35,437 bases of DNA from Oscillospiraceae bacterium (GCA_015068425.1 SVKK01000018.1:1-35437); one strand, 5' to 3'. Shown: positions 18,152 through 26,627, counted from the stretch's first letter. A program made the numbers and translations. The notes: generated by a model from the sequence alone, not told the origin.

Positions 18152-18232
18152 GTAGGGGCGGGCATTGCCCGCCTTTATAGCCTCCCCTATCAGGGGAGGT
18201 GGCTGCCCAAAGGGCAGACGGAGAGGTGTTTA
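18152..18232 (+). repeat. GTAGGG hairpin plus REP-E unit
   Basis: GTAGGGGCGGGCA-T-TGCCCGCC lies at 18152-18173. A REP-E unit follows at about 18178-18232, with stem 1 CCTCCCC-TATCA-GGGGAGG, stem 2 CTGCCC-AAA-GGGCAG (18203-18217) and tail ACGGAGAGGTGTTT. Confidence 0.75.
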
Positions 18233-18234
18233 AT

Positions 18235-18358
18235 GCCTCCCTCTGACGAGGGAGGTGGCTTTTGCCACAGGCAAAAGACGGAGGGAGAGATACGCCGCAG
18301 CCAGATTTTCTCTCCCCCAGTCTGCTGCGCAGACAGCCCCCTCGTCAGAGGGGGCCTT
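18235..18358. repeat. BIME-like head-to-head REP-E pair, copy 2
   Basis: The left unit is CCTCCCTC-TGAC-GAGGGAGG, GTGG, stem 2 CTTTTGCC-ACA-GGCAAAAG (18259-18277), tail ACGGAGGGAGAGATA. The right unit, inverted, ends CCCCCTCGTCAGAGGGGGCC with stem 2 TCTGC-TGC-GCAGA. It is close to the copy at 33835 in the same orientation. Confidence 0.82.
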
Positions 18359-18412
18359 AAATCCGCCGCCAAACCGCAAAAACCCTCCACCCCGGGAACT
18401 TTACGGAAAAAA

Positions 18413-18442
18413 TTGCGTCTTAATAGGTATATATGATATAAT
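18413..18442 (+). promoter_or_regulatory. Promoter of the PstS-WG lipoprotein gene
   Basis: TTGCGT (18413-18418), an 18-bp spacer and TATAAT (18437-18442) preceded by TGA (extended -10). The gene starts 50 bp downstream behind AAAGGAG. Confidence 0.72.
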
Positions 18443-18492
18443 ATAAATGTATAAAAACAAAAAAGCGCACCCGTGAAAGGAGCGTATATACT

Positions 18493-20940
18493 ATGACGAA
18501 AAGATTGATAAGCCTTATAATGGCACTTTTGCTCTGCATTTCCCTTTTTGCGGCCTGCGGAGAAGTGCCTGTGGCTCCTTCTGCCCAGCCCACCTCTGCG
18601 CCCGAGGCAAGCCCGGAGCCTGCTCCGGAGCCCACTCCCGAAAGTGAGGCTGAGATTGAAGGCACTCCCTTTGCCTTCACCCGGGAGAATATGCCTGCCA
18701 TGGACGGCTCAACCTCCCTTGTGCCTTTGGCACAGGCAGCGGCAAGCGTGCTTTTGGGGGAAAACCGTGAGGATACCGAAGCACTCACTCAATTTAACCG
18801 CACCAGCCAGTCTTACCGCAATCTGATGTGGGATTACTGCGATATTCTCATAGCCAGCGTGCCCGCCGAAAGTGTTTTTGAAGAGCTGGAGCAGCAGGGC
18901 TTTGCCTATGAGATGGAGCCCATCGCCACCGATGCCCTGATCTTCGTGGTGAACGAAGCTAACGGCGTGGATAATCTCACTACCGAGCAGATAATCGGCA
19001 TCTATAGCGGTGAGATCAAAAACTGGAGCGAAGTTGGCGGCGCCGATGAGCCCATTGCCCCCTTCCAGCGCAACGCAGGTGCCGGCTCCCAGGCTCTTAT
19101 GGAAAAGCTGGTTATGAAGGATGTCCCCATGATGGAAGCCCCTGCCGAGTATATGGCGGGCAGCATGGGTATGCTGATGGAGTATGTGAAAAGCTATGAT
19201 AACTCCGCAAACGCTATCGGCTACTCAGTTTATTATTATGCCAACGATATGCGTATGGCCGATGGATTGAAAATTATCTCCGTGGACGGAGTTGAGCCCA
19301 CCGACGAGAACATAAGAAGCGGCGCTTATCCCCATCTCAGCAATTACTACACCGTGATTGCCGCAGATGAGCCCTCCGATAGCCCCGCAAGAGTTATGTT
19401 TGAGTGGCTGCAGAGCGCCGAAGGTCAGCGCCTTGTGGAGAGCGAGGGTTATGTGCCCGTAATGGATCTCACTGATGCCCCCGAAAAAACCGCCACCTCC
19501 GGCGGCTTCGTGGTGAAAACCGATTGGAGCGCCCTTGGCGAGAGCATCGAGCCTCAGGCAAAGTTCACCCGACTGCAGGAGGAATGGATAGACGCTCTTG
19601 CCCCCAGCGATGACTACGGTACTATATATCCCTTTGTTGGCCGCGCCAACTATGACGAATGGGGCGGACAGCAGAATTTGTACGGCCTCTTCGATGAAAA
19701 CGGACGGATAATCTGCGACCCGGTGTATATAGAGGTTGAGCGCTGCTGCTATTATACCGGCGGCGGAGTTGAGCACAGCGTTCCCATGCTGAAGCTGGGT
19801 CGCACCGAGGGCGCAGCAGTAGTCTATACTCTTGCAAGCCTTGACGGAAGCTTCGTCAGCCCCGAGAGCTATTTCTGCGTGATGGTTTTTGATTTCGGCA
19901 TTCTCTGCTCCCGAAACAGCGAAAGCAGCGAGTTTGTAATCTATGACTTCGAGGGCAATGTGCTTATGACTCAGGATGACCTGAAGCTTGGCGCTCTGGA
20001 GCTGAGCTACGGCACGGATATTTATGACGGCCGGAACGGATATCTGCTTGCGTGGCTTTCCGATGGCGCGGGCAATGAATCCTACCTCATTGACGCCAAG
20101 GGAAATGTGCTCTGCGGCGGCTGGTACAGTGCCGATTTCGTGGGCGAAAACGCCATCCGCGCCTATCTGGACGGAGGCGGCTACAGCGCGGGCATAGTCA
20201 ACTTCGCAGGCGAATGGGTAGTCCCCCACCGCTATAATTTCGTGGAAATCTTGGATGTCGGCTACTGCGCCACCAAGGACGATAAGAGCGATATATATAC
20301 TCTTGACGGAAGGGAAATTCTGAAGGATAAGGAGAATGTTCAAAGTCTTGGCTTCGGCTATGTGTGGGACGGAACTCTCTATCTCTCCGACGGAAGCAAT
20401 CTGCCCTTCGGCGAAGGCTGGGAGCGGGTGTCCTATATGGGTCAGGAGCCTCTAATCTGTTTCCGCAACGAAGACGGAATTGAGTTTAGGGATGTGGAAA
20501 GCGGTAAAAGTCTTCGCCTGAGCGGCGCCGCAAACAGTTACACCGAGCAACTTATGCGCAATTTCATAACGGGTCCCGTCAGCGCTCTTGAGTATATCGT
20601 TTTCTGGGACGGCGACACGGCAAATTCCGCCAGGCTCATAAGCTGGGATCTGGAAAATGTGTATGAGTTCCCGGCGGCTTCCCACGGTATGTCTACTTTT
20701 GAAACAGTCCTCGACCGATTTACAGGCGAGGAATATGTGGCGGTATACAGAGACGGCGTGGATAGAGGTGTCGGAGCGGATCTTTACACCGCCGATATGG
20801 AGCTTTATGCCGAGGCGGGAAGCTGGGACAGTATCTGGAACGGCTGCCTGATGAAAACCGACGAGAGCTTTTTCACCTGCTATGATAAGGGCGGCGAAGT
20901 TCTGTTTTGCTATCCCCTCATCCCCGGCGGCGGCGAATAA
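18493..20940 (+). CDS. Lipoprotein: PstS-like ligand-binding domain fused to WG-type repeats
   Basis: This 815-residue exported protein has a signal peptide with lipobox FAAC (Cys22), then a Pro/Glu/Ala-rich linker to about residue 55. Residues about 60-330 resemble PstS-type phosphate-binding proteins: MDGSTSLVPLAQA, then DALIFVVNEANGVDNLTTEQ, IYSGEIKNWSEVGG and the binding-loop-like FQRNAGAGSQALMEKL. From about 397 the protein has WG/beta-propeller-like repeats such as LYGLFDENGRIICDPVY, SYLIDAKGNVL, SAGIVNFAGEWVVPHRY and SDIYTLDGREIL. No pstCAB or phoU is nearby. I infer a surface sensor, scavenger or cell-surface binding protein; phosphate binding is unproven. Confidence 0.8.
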   Translation: MTKRLISLIMALLLCISLFAACGEVPVAPSAQPTSAPEASPEPAPEPTPESEAEIEGTPFAFTRENMPAMDGSTSLVPLAQAAASVLLGENREDTEALTQFNRTSQSYRNLMWDYCDILIASVPAESVFEELEQQGFAYEMEPIATDALIFVVNEANGVDNLTTEQIIGIYSGEIKNWSEVGGADEPIAPFQRNAGAGSQALMEKLVMKDVPMMEAPAEYMAGSMGMLMEYVKSYDNSANAIGYSVYYYANDMRMADGLKIISVDGVEPTDENIRSGAYPHLSNYYTVIAADEPSDSPARVMFEWLQSAEGQRLVESEGYVPVMDLTDAPEKTATSGGFVVKTDWSALGESIEPQAKFTRLQEEWIDALAPSDDYGTIYPFVGRANYDEWGGQQNLYGLFDENGRIICDPVYIEVERCCYYTGGGVEHSVPMLKLGRTEGAAVVYTLASLDGSFVSPESYFCVMVFDFGILCSRNSESSEFVIYDFEGNVLMTQDDLKLGALELSYGTDIYDGRNGYLLAWLSDGAGNESYLIDAKGNVLCGGWYSADFVGENAIRAYLDGGGYSAGIVNFAGEWVVPHRYNFVEILDVGYCATKDDKSDIYTLDGREILKDKENVQSLGFGYVWDGTLYLSDGSNLPFGEGWERVSYMGQEPLICFRNEDGIEFRDVESGKSLRLSGAANSYTEQLMRNFITGPVSALEYIVFWDGDTANSARLISWDLENVYEFPAASHGMSTFETVLDRFTGEEYVAVYRDGVDRGVGADLYTADMELYAEAGSWDSIWNGCLMKTDESFFTCYDKGGEVLFCYPLIPGGGE

Positions 20941-20952
20941 TAAAGTAAAAGA

Positions 20953-20988
20953 AAAAAGAACTCTCCGCAAAGTGCGGGGAGTTCTTTT
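20953..20988 (+). terminator. Terminator of the PstS-WG gene
   Basis: AAAAGAACTCTCCGC pairs with GCGGGGAGTTCTTTT (one G-U) around a short loop, 12 bp after the stop, ending in TTTT. Confidence 0.88.
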
Positions 20989-21007
20989 AAGTGCTGCACC
21001 CGTAGCT

Positions 21008-21113
21008 GCCAAAGCCTTCCCTGCCGGGTGAGGTGCCCGCAGGGGCTGCACCTCGTAATTATTCCTGTCGGCACTAATACAAACTATGTAGGGGCCGGAC
21101 ACCCGGCCGGCCC
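21008..21113 (+). repeat. Partial REP-E/F hybrid and GTAGGG hairpin
   Basis: AAAGCCTTCCCTGCCGGG begins like a REP-E unit, then GGTGCCCGCAGGGGCTGCACC and CCTCGTAATT resemble the F tail. A GTAGGGGCCGGACACCCGGC hairpin lies at 21088-21113. No gene is seen in 20941-21544. Confidence 0.6.
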
Positions 21114-21173
21114 GAAATTGTTTGCTCATATACGTAGGGCGCGAGCCCATGGCCGCCCGGCGCGCCAAATAGT

Positions 21174-21403
21174 CTCCGACGGCCATATTCTTTTCGCGTG
21201 GCCGAAAAGAATATGGAAAGAAAAGTCCACCAAAGAGGGGATTCAAGTCCCCCTCTTTGGAAACTCCCCAAGTTGCGGAAATGGAAAACACATTGTGCCA
21301 CATAATCAAAACCGAAGACTTAGTGTACTTCCCTCGTTTTCCGCTTGGCCGCTGCTGCGTCAAGGCGCCTGTTTGGTGCCACGTGGATTTCACCTCGTTA
21401 TGT
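21174..21403 (+). repeat. D-F composite element, copy 2
   Basis: Hairpin 1 (21183-21216) has the same 14-bp arms as copy 1. Hairpin 2 closes with GGGGA-TTCAAG-TCCCC, an A-T pair where copies 3 and 4 have C-G. The F half has GGCGCC-TGTTT-GGTGCC (21364-21380, one G-U). It lies between convergent genes. Confidence 0.78.
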
Positions 21404-21427
21404 TTCTGTTGGCACTCATACAAACTA

Positions 21428-21454
21428 TGTAGGGGCCGGACACCCGGCCGGCCC
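21428..21454 (+). repeat. GTAGGG hairpin
   Basis: GTAGGGGCCGGACACCCGGC plus CGGCCC is nearly identical to the copies at 17764 and 21088. Confidence 0.7.
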
Positions 21455-21500
21455 AAATTTGTTCGTAGGGCGTGGGGGCGTTAAAGAGAAGGCTTTAACA

Positions 21501-21534
21501 AAAAAAGGACTGACGAATTCGTCAGTCCTTTTTT
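21501..21534 (-). terminator. Terminator of pnp
   Basis: The 34 bases form a perfect palindrome with arms AAAAAAGGACTGACGAA and its complement, running into T on both strands. It lies 10 bp past the pnp stop and may act in both directions. Confidence 0.9.
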
Positions 21535-21544
21535 ATTAATCGAA

Positions 21545-23671
21545 TTAGTCCTTCAGACCGAGCTTTTCACGCTCTTTGATAGCGTCCTTGCGGCTGAGGT
21601 TTACACGGCCGCGCTCGTCAATCTCGGTGACCTTGACCCAAGTCATATCGCCGATGTTGAGAACGTCTTCAACCTTCTCGGTGCGCTTGAACTCCAGGTC
21701 CTTGATGTGGACCATGCCGTCCTTGCCGGGAACCAGCTCAACGAAAGCGCCGATGGGGATGATGCGGACAACCTTGCCGTAATAGAGCTTGCCGACCTCG
21801 GGCTCGAAAACGATGTTTTCGATGGTGGTGCGGGCAGCGCGGCAGGCCTCGATATCCTCGGAAGCGATGAAGATGTTGCCGTCGTCGTTGATGTCGATCT
21901 TGCAGCCGGTGTCAGCGGTGATCTTCTGGATAACCTTGCCGCCGGAGCCGATAACTTCGCGGATCTTGTCGGGGTTGATCTTCATCTGGATCATCTTGGG
22001 AGCGCTCTTTGCCAGCTCCTTGCGGGGCTCAGCAATAGCCTTGAGCATGATTTCGTCAAGGATCTGGAAGCGGGCTTCCTTGGTGATAGCAAAAGCTTCC
22101 TTAACGATCTCGTGCTTGAGACCGTCGTTCTTGAGGTCCATCTGGATAGCGGTGATGCCCTTCTTGGTACCTGCTACCTTGAAGTCCATCTCGCCGTGGA
22201 AGTCTTCAACACCCTGAATGTCGATAAAGGTGGTGAAGTCGTCGCCGTCCTGAATGAGACCGCAGGAGATACCTGCAACGGGAGCCTTGAGGGGAACGCC
22301 GGCGTCCATAAGAGCAAGGGTGGTGCCGCAGATGGAGCCCTGAGAGGTGGAGCCGTTGGAGGAGAGTACTTCGCTGACTACGCGGATAGCATAGGGGAAG
22401 TCTTCAACCTCGGGAATAACAGCCTCGAGAGCCTTCTCAACGAGAGCGCCGTGGCCGTACTCGCGGCGGCCGGTGCTGCGGGCAGCGCGTGCCTCGCCGC
22501 AGGAGTAGGGAGGCATGTTGTAGTGATGCATGAAGCGCTTCTCTTCCTCTTCCCAGATGGTGTCCAGCTTCTGGGACATGGAGAGGGTGTTGAGAGTTGC
22601 GATGGAGAGAACCTGGGTCTGACCGCGGGTGAAGAGACCGGAGCCGTGAACGGCGGGGATGAGGCCAACTTCGCTGGCGAGGGGACGGATCTCGTTCATC
22701 TGGCGGCCGTCAACGCGCTTGCCTGCAAGCAGCCACTTCTTGACAACCTTCTTCTGGAGCTTGTAGAGGATCTCGTCCATATACTGCATAAGGTCGGGAT
22801 GCTCTTCAAGATACTTTTCTTCGATAGCGGAGATCCACTCGTTGACGCGCTCTTCACGGACGTTCTTGTCGTCGGTGTCCATGCAGTACTCCATGCCTTC
22901 GAACTCGTTGGCGACCAGCTTCTCGAAAAGCTCATCGTCAAAGGAAGCCTTGGCGTACTCAAACTTGGGCTTGCCGATTTCCTCAACCATCTTGTCGATG
23001 AGGTCGAGAACACACTGAAGCTGCTCATGAGCCTGGAGAATACCCTCGAACATAACATCGTCGGGAACTTCCTTGGCTTCGGACTCGATCATAACGATCT
23101 TCTTGTGGGTAGCTGCGATGGTGGTGGTCATCAGGTTGCGCTCGCGCTCTTCCTTGGTGGGGTTGAAGAGATAGTTCTCGCCGTCCCAACCCAGAACGAT
23201 ACCGGCGATGGGGCCGTTGAAGGGAACGTCGGAGATGCTGACAGCGGCGCTGGCACCGATCATAGCGGTGATCTCGGGGGAGCAGTCGCGGTCCACGTTG
23301 AGAACATCGCAGGAGATGATAACATCGTTGCGAAGGTCAGCGGGGAAGAGGGGACGCATGGGGCGGTCGATGAGGCGGGAAGCCAGAACTGCGGGGAGAG
23401 AGGGCTTTGCCTCGCGGCGCATGAAGGAGCCGGGGATGCGGCCGACAGCATACATCTTCTCGTTGAAGTCAACGGAGAGGGGGAAGTAGTCGATGCCGTC
23501 CTTGGGGCGGGCGGATGCGGTGCAGGTTACGAGAACGGTGGTCTCGCCGTACTGAACGAGAACAGCGCTGTTGCACAGCTCAGCCATCTTGCCTACCTGC
23601 ATCTTCAGGCTTCGGCCGCAGTACTCGATCTCGTAGTTTTTAACGTCAAACTGCTTGTGTCTGATAATCAT
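21545..23671 (-). CDS. pnp: Polyribonucleotide nucleotidyltransferase (PNPase)
   Basis: PNPase degrades RNA 3' to 5' by phosphorolysis and can add 3' tails. The 708-residue protein has two RNase PH-type domains (first with RPKDGIDYFPLSVDFNEKMY and SRLIDRPMRPLFP, second with TRGQTQVLSIATL and GRREYGHGALVEKAL), then a KH domain (KIREVIGSGGKVIQKI) and an S1 domain (GKVVRIIPIGAFVELVPGKD). ATG 23671 is chosen because AAGGAG lies about 10 nt upstream; 19 further in-frame codons lie in a leader hairpin region. It follows rpsO, the usual order. Confidence 0.98.
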   Translation of the reverse strand: MIIRHKQFDVKNYEIEYCGRSLKMQVGKMAELCNSAVLVQYGETTVLVTCTASARPKDGIDYFPLSVDFNEKMYAVGRIPGSFMRREAKPSLPAVLASRLIDRPMRPLFPADLRNDVIISCDVLNVDRDCSPEITAMIGASAAVSISDVPFNGPIAGIVLGWDGENYLFNPTKEERERNLMTTTIAATHKKIVMIESEAKEVPDDVMFEGILQAHEQLQCVLDLIDKMVEEIGKPKFEYAKASFDDELFEKLVANEFEGMEYCMDTDDKNVREERVNEWISAIEEKYLEEHPDLMQYMDEILYKLQKKVVKKWLLAGKRVDGRQMNEIRPLASEVGLIPAVHGSGLFTRGQTQVLSIATLNTLSMSQKLDTIWEEEEKRFMHHYNMPPYSCGEARAARSTGRREYGHGALVEKALEAVIPEVEDFPYAIRVVSEVLSSNGSTSQGSICGTTLALMDAGVPLKAPVAGISCGLIQDGDDFTTFIDIQGVEDFHGEMDFKVAGTKKGITAIQMDLKNDGLKHEIVKEAFAITKEARFQILDEIMLKAIAEPRKELAKSAPKMIQMKINPDKIREVIGSGGKVIQKITADTGCKIDINDDGNIFIASEDIEACRAARTTIENIVFEPEVGKLYYGKVVRIIPIGAFVELVPGKDGMVHIKDLEFKRTEKVEDVLNIGDMTWVKVTEIDERGRVNLSRKDAIKEREKLGLKD

Positions 23672-23705
23672 TTGTGTGCACTCCTTTTTTATATTTTGTG
23701 TTGCA

Positions 23706-23787
23706 GGAGCGCCCGTTTCTTTTAGCACTTGGAAACGAAGCCGAGCGCCTTCGGCTCAATTTCCAAATACTAAAATATGGGTGCTCC
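23706..23787 (-). promoter_or_regulatory. Long leader hairpin upstream of pnp
   Basis: On the minus-strand transcript the arms GGAGCACCC and GGGCGCUCC pair with one mismatch. An asymmetric bulge follows, then 16 consecutive pairs (UUUUAGUAUUUGGAAA with UUUCCAAGUGCUAAAA, two G-U), and an inner AGCCGA/UCGGCU stem. The roughly 80-nt structure sits 35 nt before the pnp start. PNPase in E. coli is autoregulated through an RNase III-cut leader stem, so a similar role is plausible but inferred. Confidence 0.6.
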
Positions 23788-23814
23788 CAAGTGTTTTTTG
23801 GGGGGGATTCGGGC

Positions 23815-23850
23815 AAAAATTATGGGGACAATATTAAATTGTCCCCATAA
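23815..23850 (-). terminator. Intrinsic terminator after rpsO
   Basis: A perfect 13-bp stem TTATGGGGACAAT/ATTGTCCCCATAA (23820-23832 with 23838-23850) is followed on the minus strand by a short T run. It would reduce read-through from rpsO into pnp. Confidence 0.78.
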
Positions 23851-23895
23851 AATAAACCTTCATAACCTTCAGTAGAAGGATATCGCAAAAATAAC

Positions 23896-24162
23896 TTACT
23901 TGCGGATACCCAGCTTTGCAATAATTGCACGATAACGCTCGATGTCAGTCTTGATGAGGTAGTCGAGCAGGCGGCGGCGCTTACCAACCATCTTGTACAT
24001 ACCGAGACGGCTGTGGTCGTCGTTGGGATGATTCTTCAGATGCTCGGTGAGCTGCTTGATGCGCTCGGAGAGAATGGCGATCTGAACTTCGGGAGAACCG
24101 GTGTCGGTCTCGTGGGTGCGGTTAGCTTCGATAACTACGGTCTTCTGGTCTTTGGTGATCAT
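23896..24162 (-). CDS. rpsO: 30S ribosomal protein S15
   Basis: S15 binds the central domain of 16S rRNA early in 30S assembly. The 88-residue protein has the standard length and motifs: [40 protein letters not shown] and [24 protein letters not shown] precedes ATG. Confidence 0.98.
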   Translation of the reverse strand: MITKDQKTVVIEANRTHETDTGSPEVQIAILSERIKQLTEHLKNHPNDDHSRLGMYKMVGKRRRLLDYLIKTDIERYRAIIAKLGIRK

Positions 24163-24257
24163 AATAAATACATCCTTTCTTATTTTTCATACCCTGCAGC
24201 TAAGTATTGGGGCAGAAAGGGGCACCCAAAACTGAGCACGCGGGCACAAGCTCATAT

Positions 24258-24286
24258 ACTTTACCATATTAATTTTCTCTTGTAAA
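24258..24286 (-). promoter_or_regulatory. Likely rpsO promoter
   Basis: TTTACA (24281-24286), a 17-bp spacer and TAAAGT (24258-24263) on the minus strand, about 95 bp before rpsO. Confidence 0.5.
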
Positions 24287-24385
24287 GAAGTTTTTACAGT
24301 ATTTTTGAGAATTATTCAAACTTTTTTGGCTCTTCGATTTCTTCGCTGCTGCTATGGGCTGAAAACCGGCACTAATGGTTTTCTT

Positions 24386-24411
24386 GTAGGGGCGGACCGG
24401 TGTGTCCGCCC
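24386..24411 (+). repeat. GTAGGG hairpin
   Basis: GTAGGG leads a stem GGGCGGAC-CGGTGT-GTCCGCCC. The stem differs from neighbouring copies but is fully paired. Confidence 0.7.
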
Positions 24412-24450
24412 ATAAAAGCTGCGAGGAGGGAAGTTGATTTTTGGATTGCC

Positions 24451-24680
24451 TCCGGCGGCCATATTCTTTTCCCGTGGCCGAAAAGAATATGGAAAGAAAA
24501 GTCCACCAAAGAGGGGCGAGGAAAGCCCCTCTTTGGAAACTCTCCCAAGTGCAGAGGGAGAAAATACATCGTGCCACATAATTAAATTCTAAACTTTAGA
24601 GTGCTTGCCTCGTATGCCGCTCAGGCCGCTGCTGCACCGAGGCGTCTGTTCGACGCCACCGGGATTTCTCCTCGTGAACA
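24451..24680 (+). repeat. D-F composite element, copy 3
   Basis: Hairpin 1 is at 24459-24492 (arms CCATATTCTTTT/AAAAGAATATGG). Hairpin 2 is CCAAAGAGGGGC-GAGGAAA-GCCCCTCTTTGG. The F half carries GGCGTC-TGTTC-GACGCC (24641-24657), a further compensated variant. It lies between the divergent rpsO and substrate-binding-protein genes; no gene is seen in 24163-24915. Confidence 0.78.
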
Positions 24681-24710
24681 GTTGCAGGAGGCGGACAATC
24701 GCCGCTCCAC

Positions 24711-24800
24711 TTGGCTCTCCCTCCGGAAGAGCTGTCACCGGAGGTGACTGAGAGGGCTTGCGGAGGGAGCAAGCCCCCTCCCTACGATCACCGCGGAGGG
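24711..24800 (+). repeat. Divergent REP-E unit
   Basis: GGCTCTCCCTCCGGAAGAGC forms stem 1, then GTCACC-GGA-GGTGAC forms stem 2, followed by TGAGAGGG and a GGGAGCAAGCCCCCTCCCTAC segment. The layout matches REP-E, with the tail TGAGAGGG in place of CGGATGAGG. Confidence 0.6.
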
Positions 24801-24827
24801 TATAAAAACGCCCGCTCCATAAAACCG

Positions 24828-24856
24828 TTGCAAAATTTCTGTATATGGAGTATACT
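24828..24856 (+). promoter_or_regulatory. Promoter of the ABC transporter operon
   Basis: TTGCAA (24828-24833), a 17-bp spacer and TATACT (24851-24856), 59 bp before the first gene. Confidence 0.75.
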
Positions 24857-24915
24857 TTTAGCGCGTATGAGCAAAACAATAGAATATTGGAGAAACTTTC
24901 AAAGGAGAAACCCCT

Positions 24916-26484
24916 ATGAAGAAATTCGGAAAGATACTTTCACTCCTTCTGGCTGTGCTTATGCTTACTGCTGTACTCTGCGGCTGCGGAGACGGCAAGG
25001 ACGCTCCCGCCCAGCCCGGCACTGAACCCGGTGCGGAAAGCGGCTCCGCAGCAAAAGAGCCTGTCTACGGCGGCGAAATCACCGTGGGCATAGCTCAGGA
25101 CCTGGACGACAGTCTTGACCCCCACACTATGGCGGCGGCAGGAACCAGAGAAGTCCTGTTCAATGTATTCGAAGGCCTTGTTAAGCCTGATACTGACGGA
25201 AATCTGATCCCCGCTGTTGCAAGCGACTATGTTATTGGAGACAATGCAGACACCTTCACCTTTACTCTGCGTGAGGGCGTCAAGTTCCATGACGGAAGCG
25301 AAGTGACGGTCGGGGATGTTGTTTATTCCATCTCCCGTGTTGCGGGCTTCGATACCGGCGTTCCCCTTATTTCCACCTTCTCCGCCGTGGAGAGCGTGGA
25401 GGCTATAGACGAAAAAACTGTCATTGTTAAAACCTATGAGCCTTATATTGAGTTTTTGGCCTTCCTCAACTGCGCCATTATCCCCGAGGGCAGCAATCCC
25501 GCCGAGGACGGTCTTATAGGAACAGGACCCTTCAAATTCGTATCCCGCAAGGCTCAGGAAAACCTGATTCTTGAAAGATTTGATGATTACTGGGGCGAGA
25601 AGGCATATCTGGAAAAGGTCACCTTCAAAATCATCGAAAACGGCGATACTCTGGTAATGAGCCTTAAGAGCGGCGCTGTTGATGTCTGCGCCCACCTCAC
25701 CAGCACCCAGATAGGCGGTCTGGAGACCGACTTCAACATCCTTGAAGGCAGCATGAATTTGGTTCAGGCTCTCTTCCTCAATAATGCATATGAGCCTCTG
25801 CAGGACATACGTGTCCGCCAGGCCCTCAACTATGCCGTTGACCGTCAGATGATTCTGGACTTCGTTTCCGAGGGCAAGGGCTTCATCGTGGGCAGCAATA
25901 TGTATCCCGCTTTTGCCAAGTATTACGAGGATCTCAGCGATTACTACAGCTATGACGTGGCCAAGGCAAAGAGCCTTCTGGCCGATGCCGGCTATCCCAA
26001 CGGCTTCGATTTTGTTATAACCGTCCCCTCCAACTATCCCTTCCATGTGGATACCGCTCAGGTGGTGGCGGAGCAGCTGAAGGCTGTTGGCATCAACTGC
26101 ACTATCGACACCGTTGAGTGGGGCACCTGGTATGACGAGGTTTATAAGGGACGCAATTACCACGGCACCATTCTGGGCTTCGATGCCTCCGGCGCTATGA
26201 CTGCCCAGAGTTTGCTGGCCCGCTATGAGAGCACTCACAGCAAGAATATGAGCAACTATGTCTCCGAGCGTTATGACGAAACCTATAACGCCGCCCTTTA
26301 TGCCACAAGCGAGGAGGAGCAGATTGCCCTCTATAAGCAGGCTCAGAGAATTCTCACTGAGGACGCATCCAACGTCTATCTTCAGGACCCCTGCGATTTT
26401 GTGGCTGTGCGCAAGGGACTTGAGGGCTATGTTTTCTACCCCATCTATGTTATGGATCTGGCTGGAGTGCACTTTGTTGAGTGA
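24916..26484 (+). CDS. ABC transporter substrate-binding lipoprotein, family 5 (peptide/nickel type)
   Basis: This 522-residue lipoprotein captures substrate outside the membrane for the permeases downstream. The signal peptide ends in LCGC, with Cys24 the probable lipidated residue, followed by a flexible Gly/Ala/Pro linker. Family 5 features are clear: LDPHTMAAAGTREVLFNVFEGLVKPD (split over about 70-95), TFTLREGVKFHDG, VTVGDVVYSISR, IGTGPFKF, VRQALNYAVDRQMI and LLADAGYPNGFDF. AAAGGAG precedes ATG. Dipeptides, oligopeptides or a nickel chelate are possible; the sequence alone does not decide. Confidence 0.92.
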   Translation: MKKFGKILSLLLAVLMLTAVLCGCGDGKDAPAQPGTEPGAESGSAAKEPVYGGEITVGIAQDLDDSLDPHTMAAAGTREVLFNVFEGLVKPDTDGNLIPAVASDYVIGDNADTFTFTLREGVKFHDGSEVTVGDVVYSISRVAGFDTGVPLISTFSAVESVEAIDEKTVIVKTYEPYIEFLAFLNCAIIPEGSNPAEDGLIGTGPFKFVSRKAQENLILERFDDYWGEKAYLEKVTFKIIENGDTLVMSLKSGAVDVCAHLTSTQIGGLETDFNILEGSMNLVQALFLNNAYEPLQDIRVRQALNYAVDRQMILDFVSEGKGFIVGSNMYPAFAKYYEDLSDYYSYDVAKAKSLLADAGYPNGFDFVITVPSNYPFHVDTAQVVAEQLKAVGINCTIDTVEWGTWYDEVYKGRNYHGTILGFDASGAMTAQSLLARYESTHSKNMSNYVSERYDETYNAALYATSEEEQIALYKQAQRILTEDASNVYLQDPCDFVAVRKGLEGYVFYPIYVMDLAGVHFVE

Positions 26485-26497
26485 AAAGCGAAAAATG

Positions 26498-26580
26498 AAA
26501 AGTGAAGAGTTGCTGTATCGCTTCGCGATGATTTGAATAGGTCGGCAATGCCGACACCACAGCTATTCACTCTTCACTAT
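26498..26580. repeat. Small inverted-repeat element inside the transporter operon
   Basis: AGTGAAGAGT (26501-26510) and ACTCTTCACT (26569-26578) enclose two hairpins, ATCGC-TTC-GCGAT (26517-26529) and GTCGGCA-A-TGCCGAC (26541-26555). It occupies the gap between the substrate-binding gene and its permease, and may shape differential expression as REP elements do. Confidence 0.65.
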
Positions 26581-26627
26581 TACCTATTACCTGTTTTGCC
26601 GAAGGTAAAACTTTAAGGAGGATGACT

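Noticed and set aside
17640-18360. Possible CRISPR array
   Set aside because: Repeats are of several kinds, irregularly spaced, and no constant repeat-spacer rhythm or cas gene is present.
21707-23725. Very long open frame (672 codons) on the plus strand opposite pnp, and a 566-codon one at 8265-9965 opposite atpD and part of atpG
   Set aside because: Both lie antisense to unmistakable genes, have no family resemblance or ribosome site, and are explained by codon bias of the true strand.
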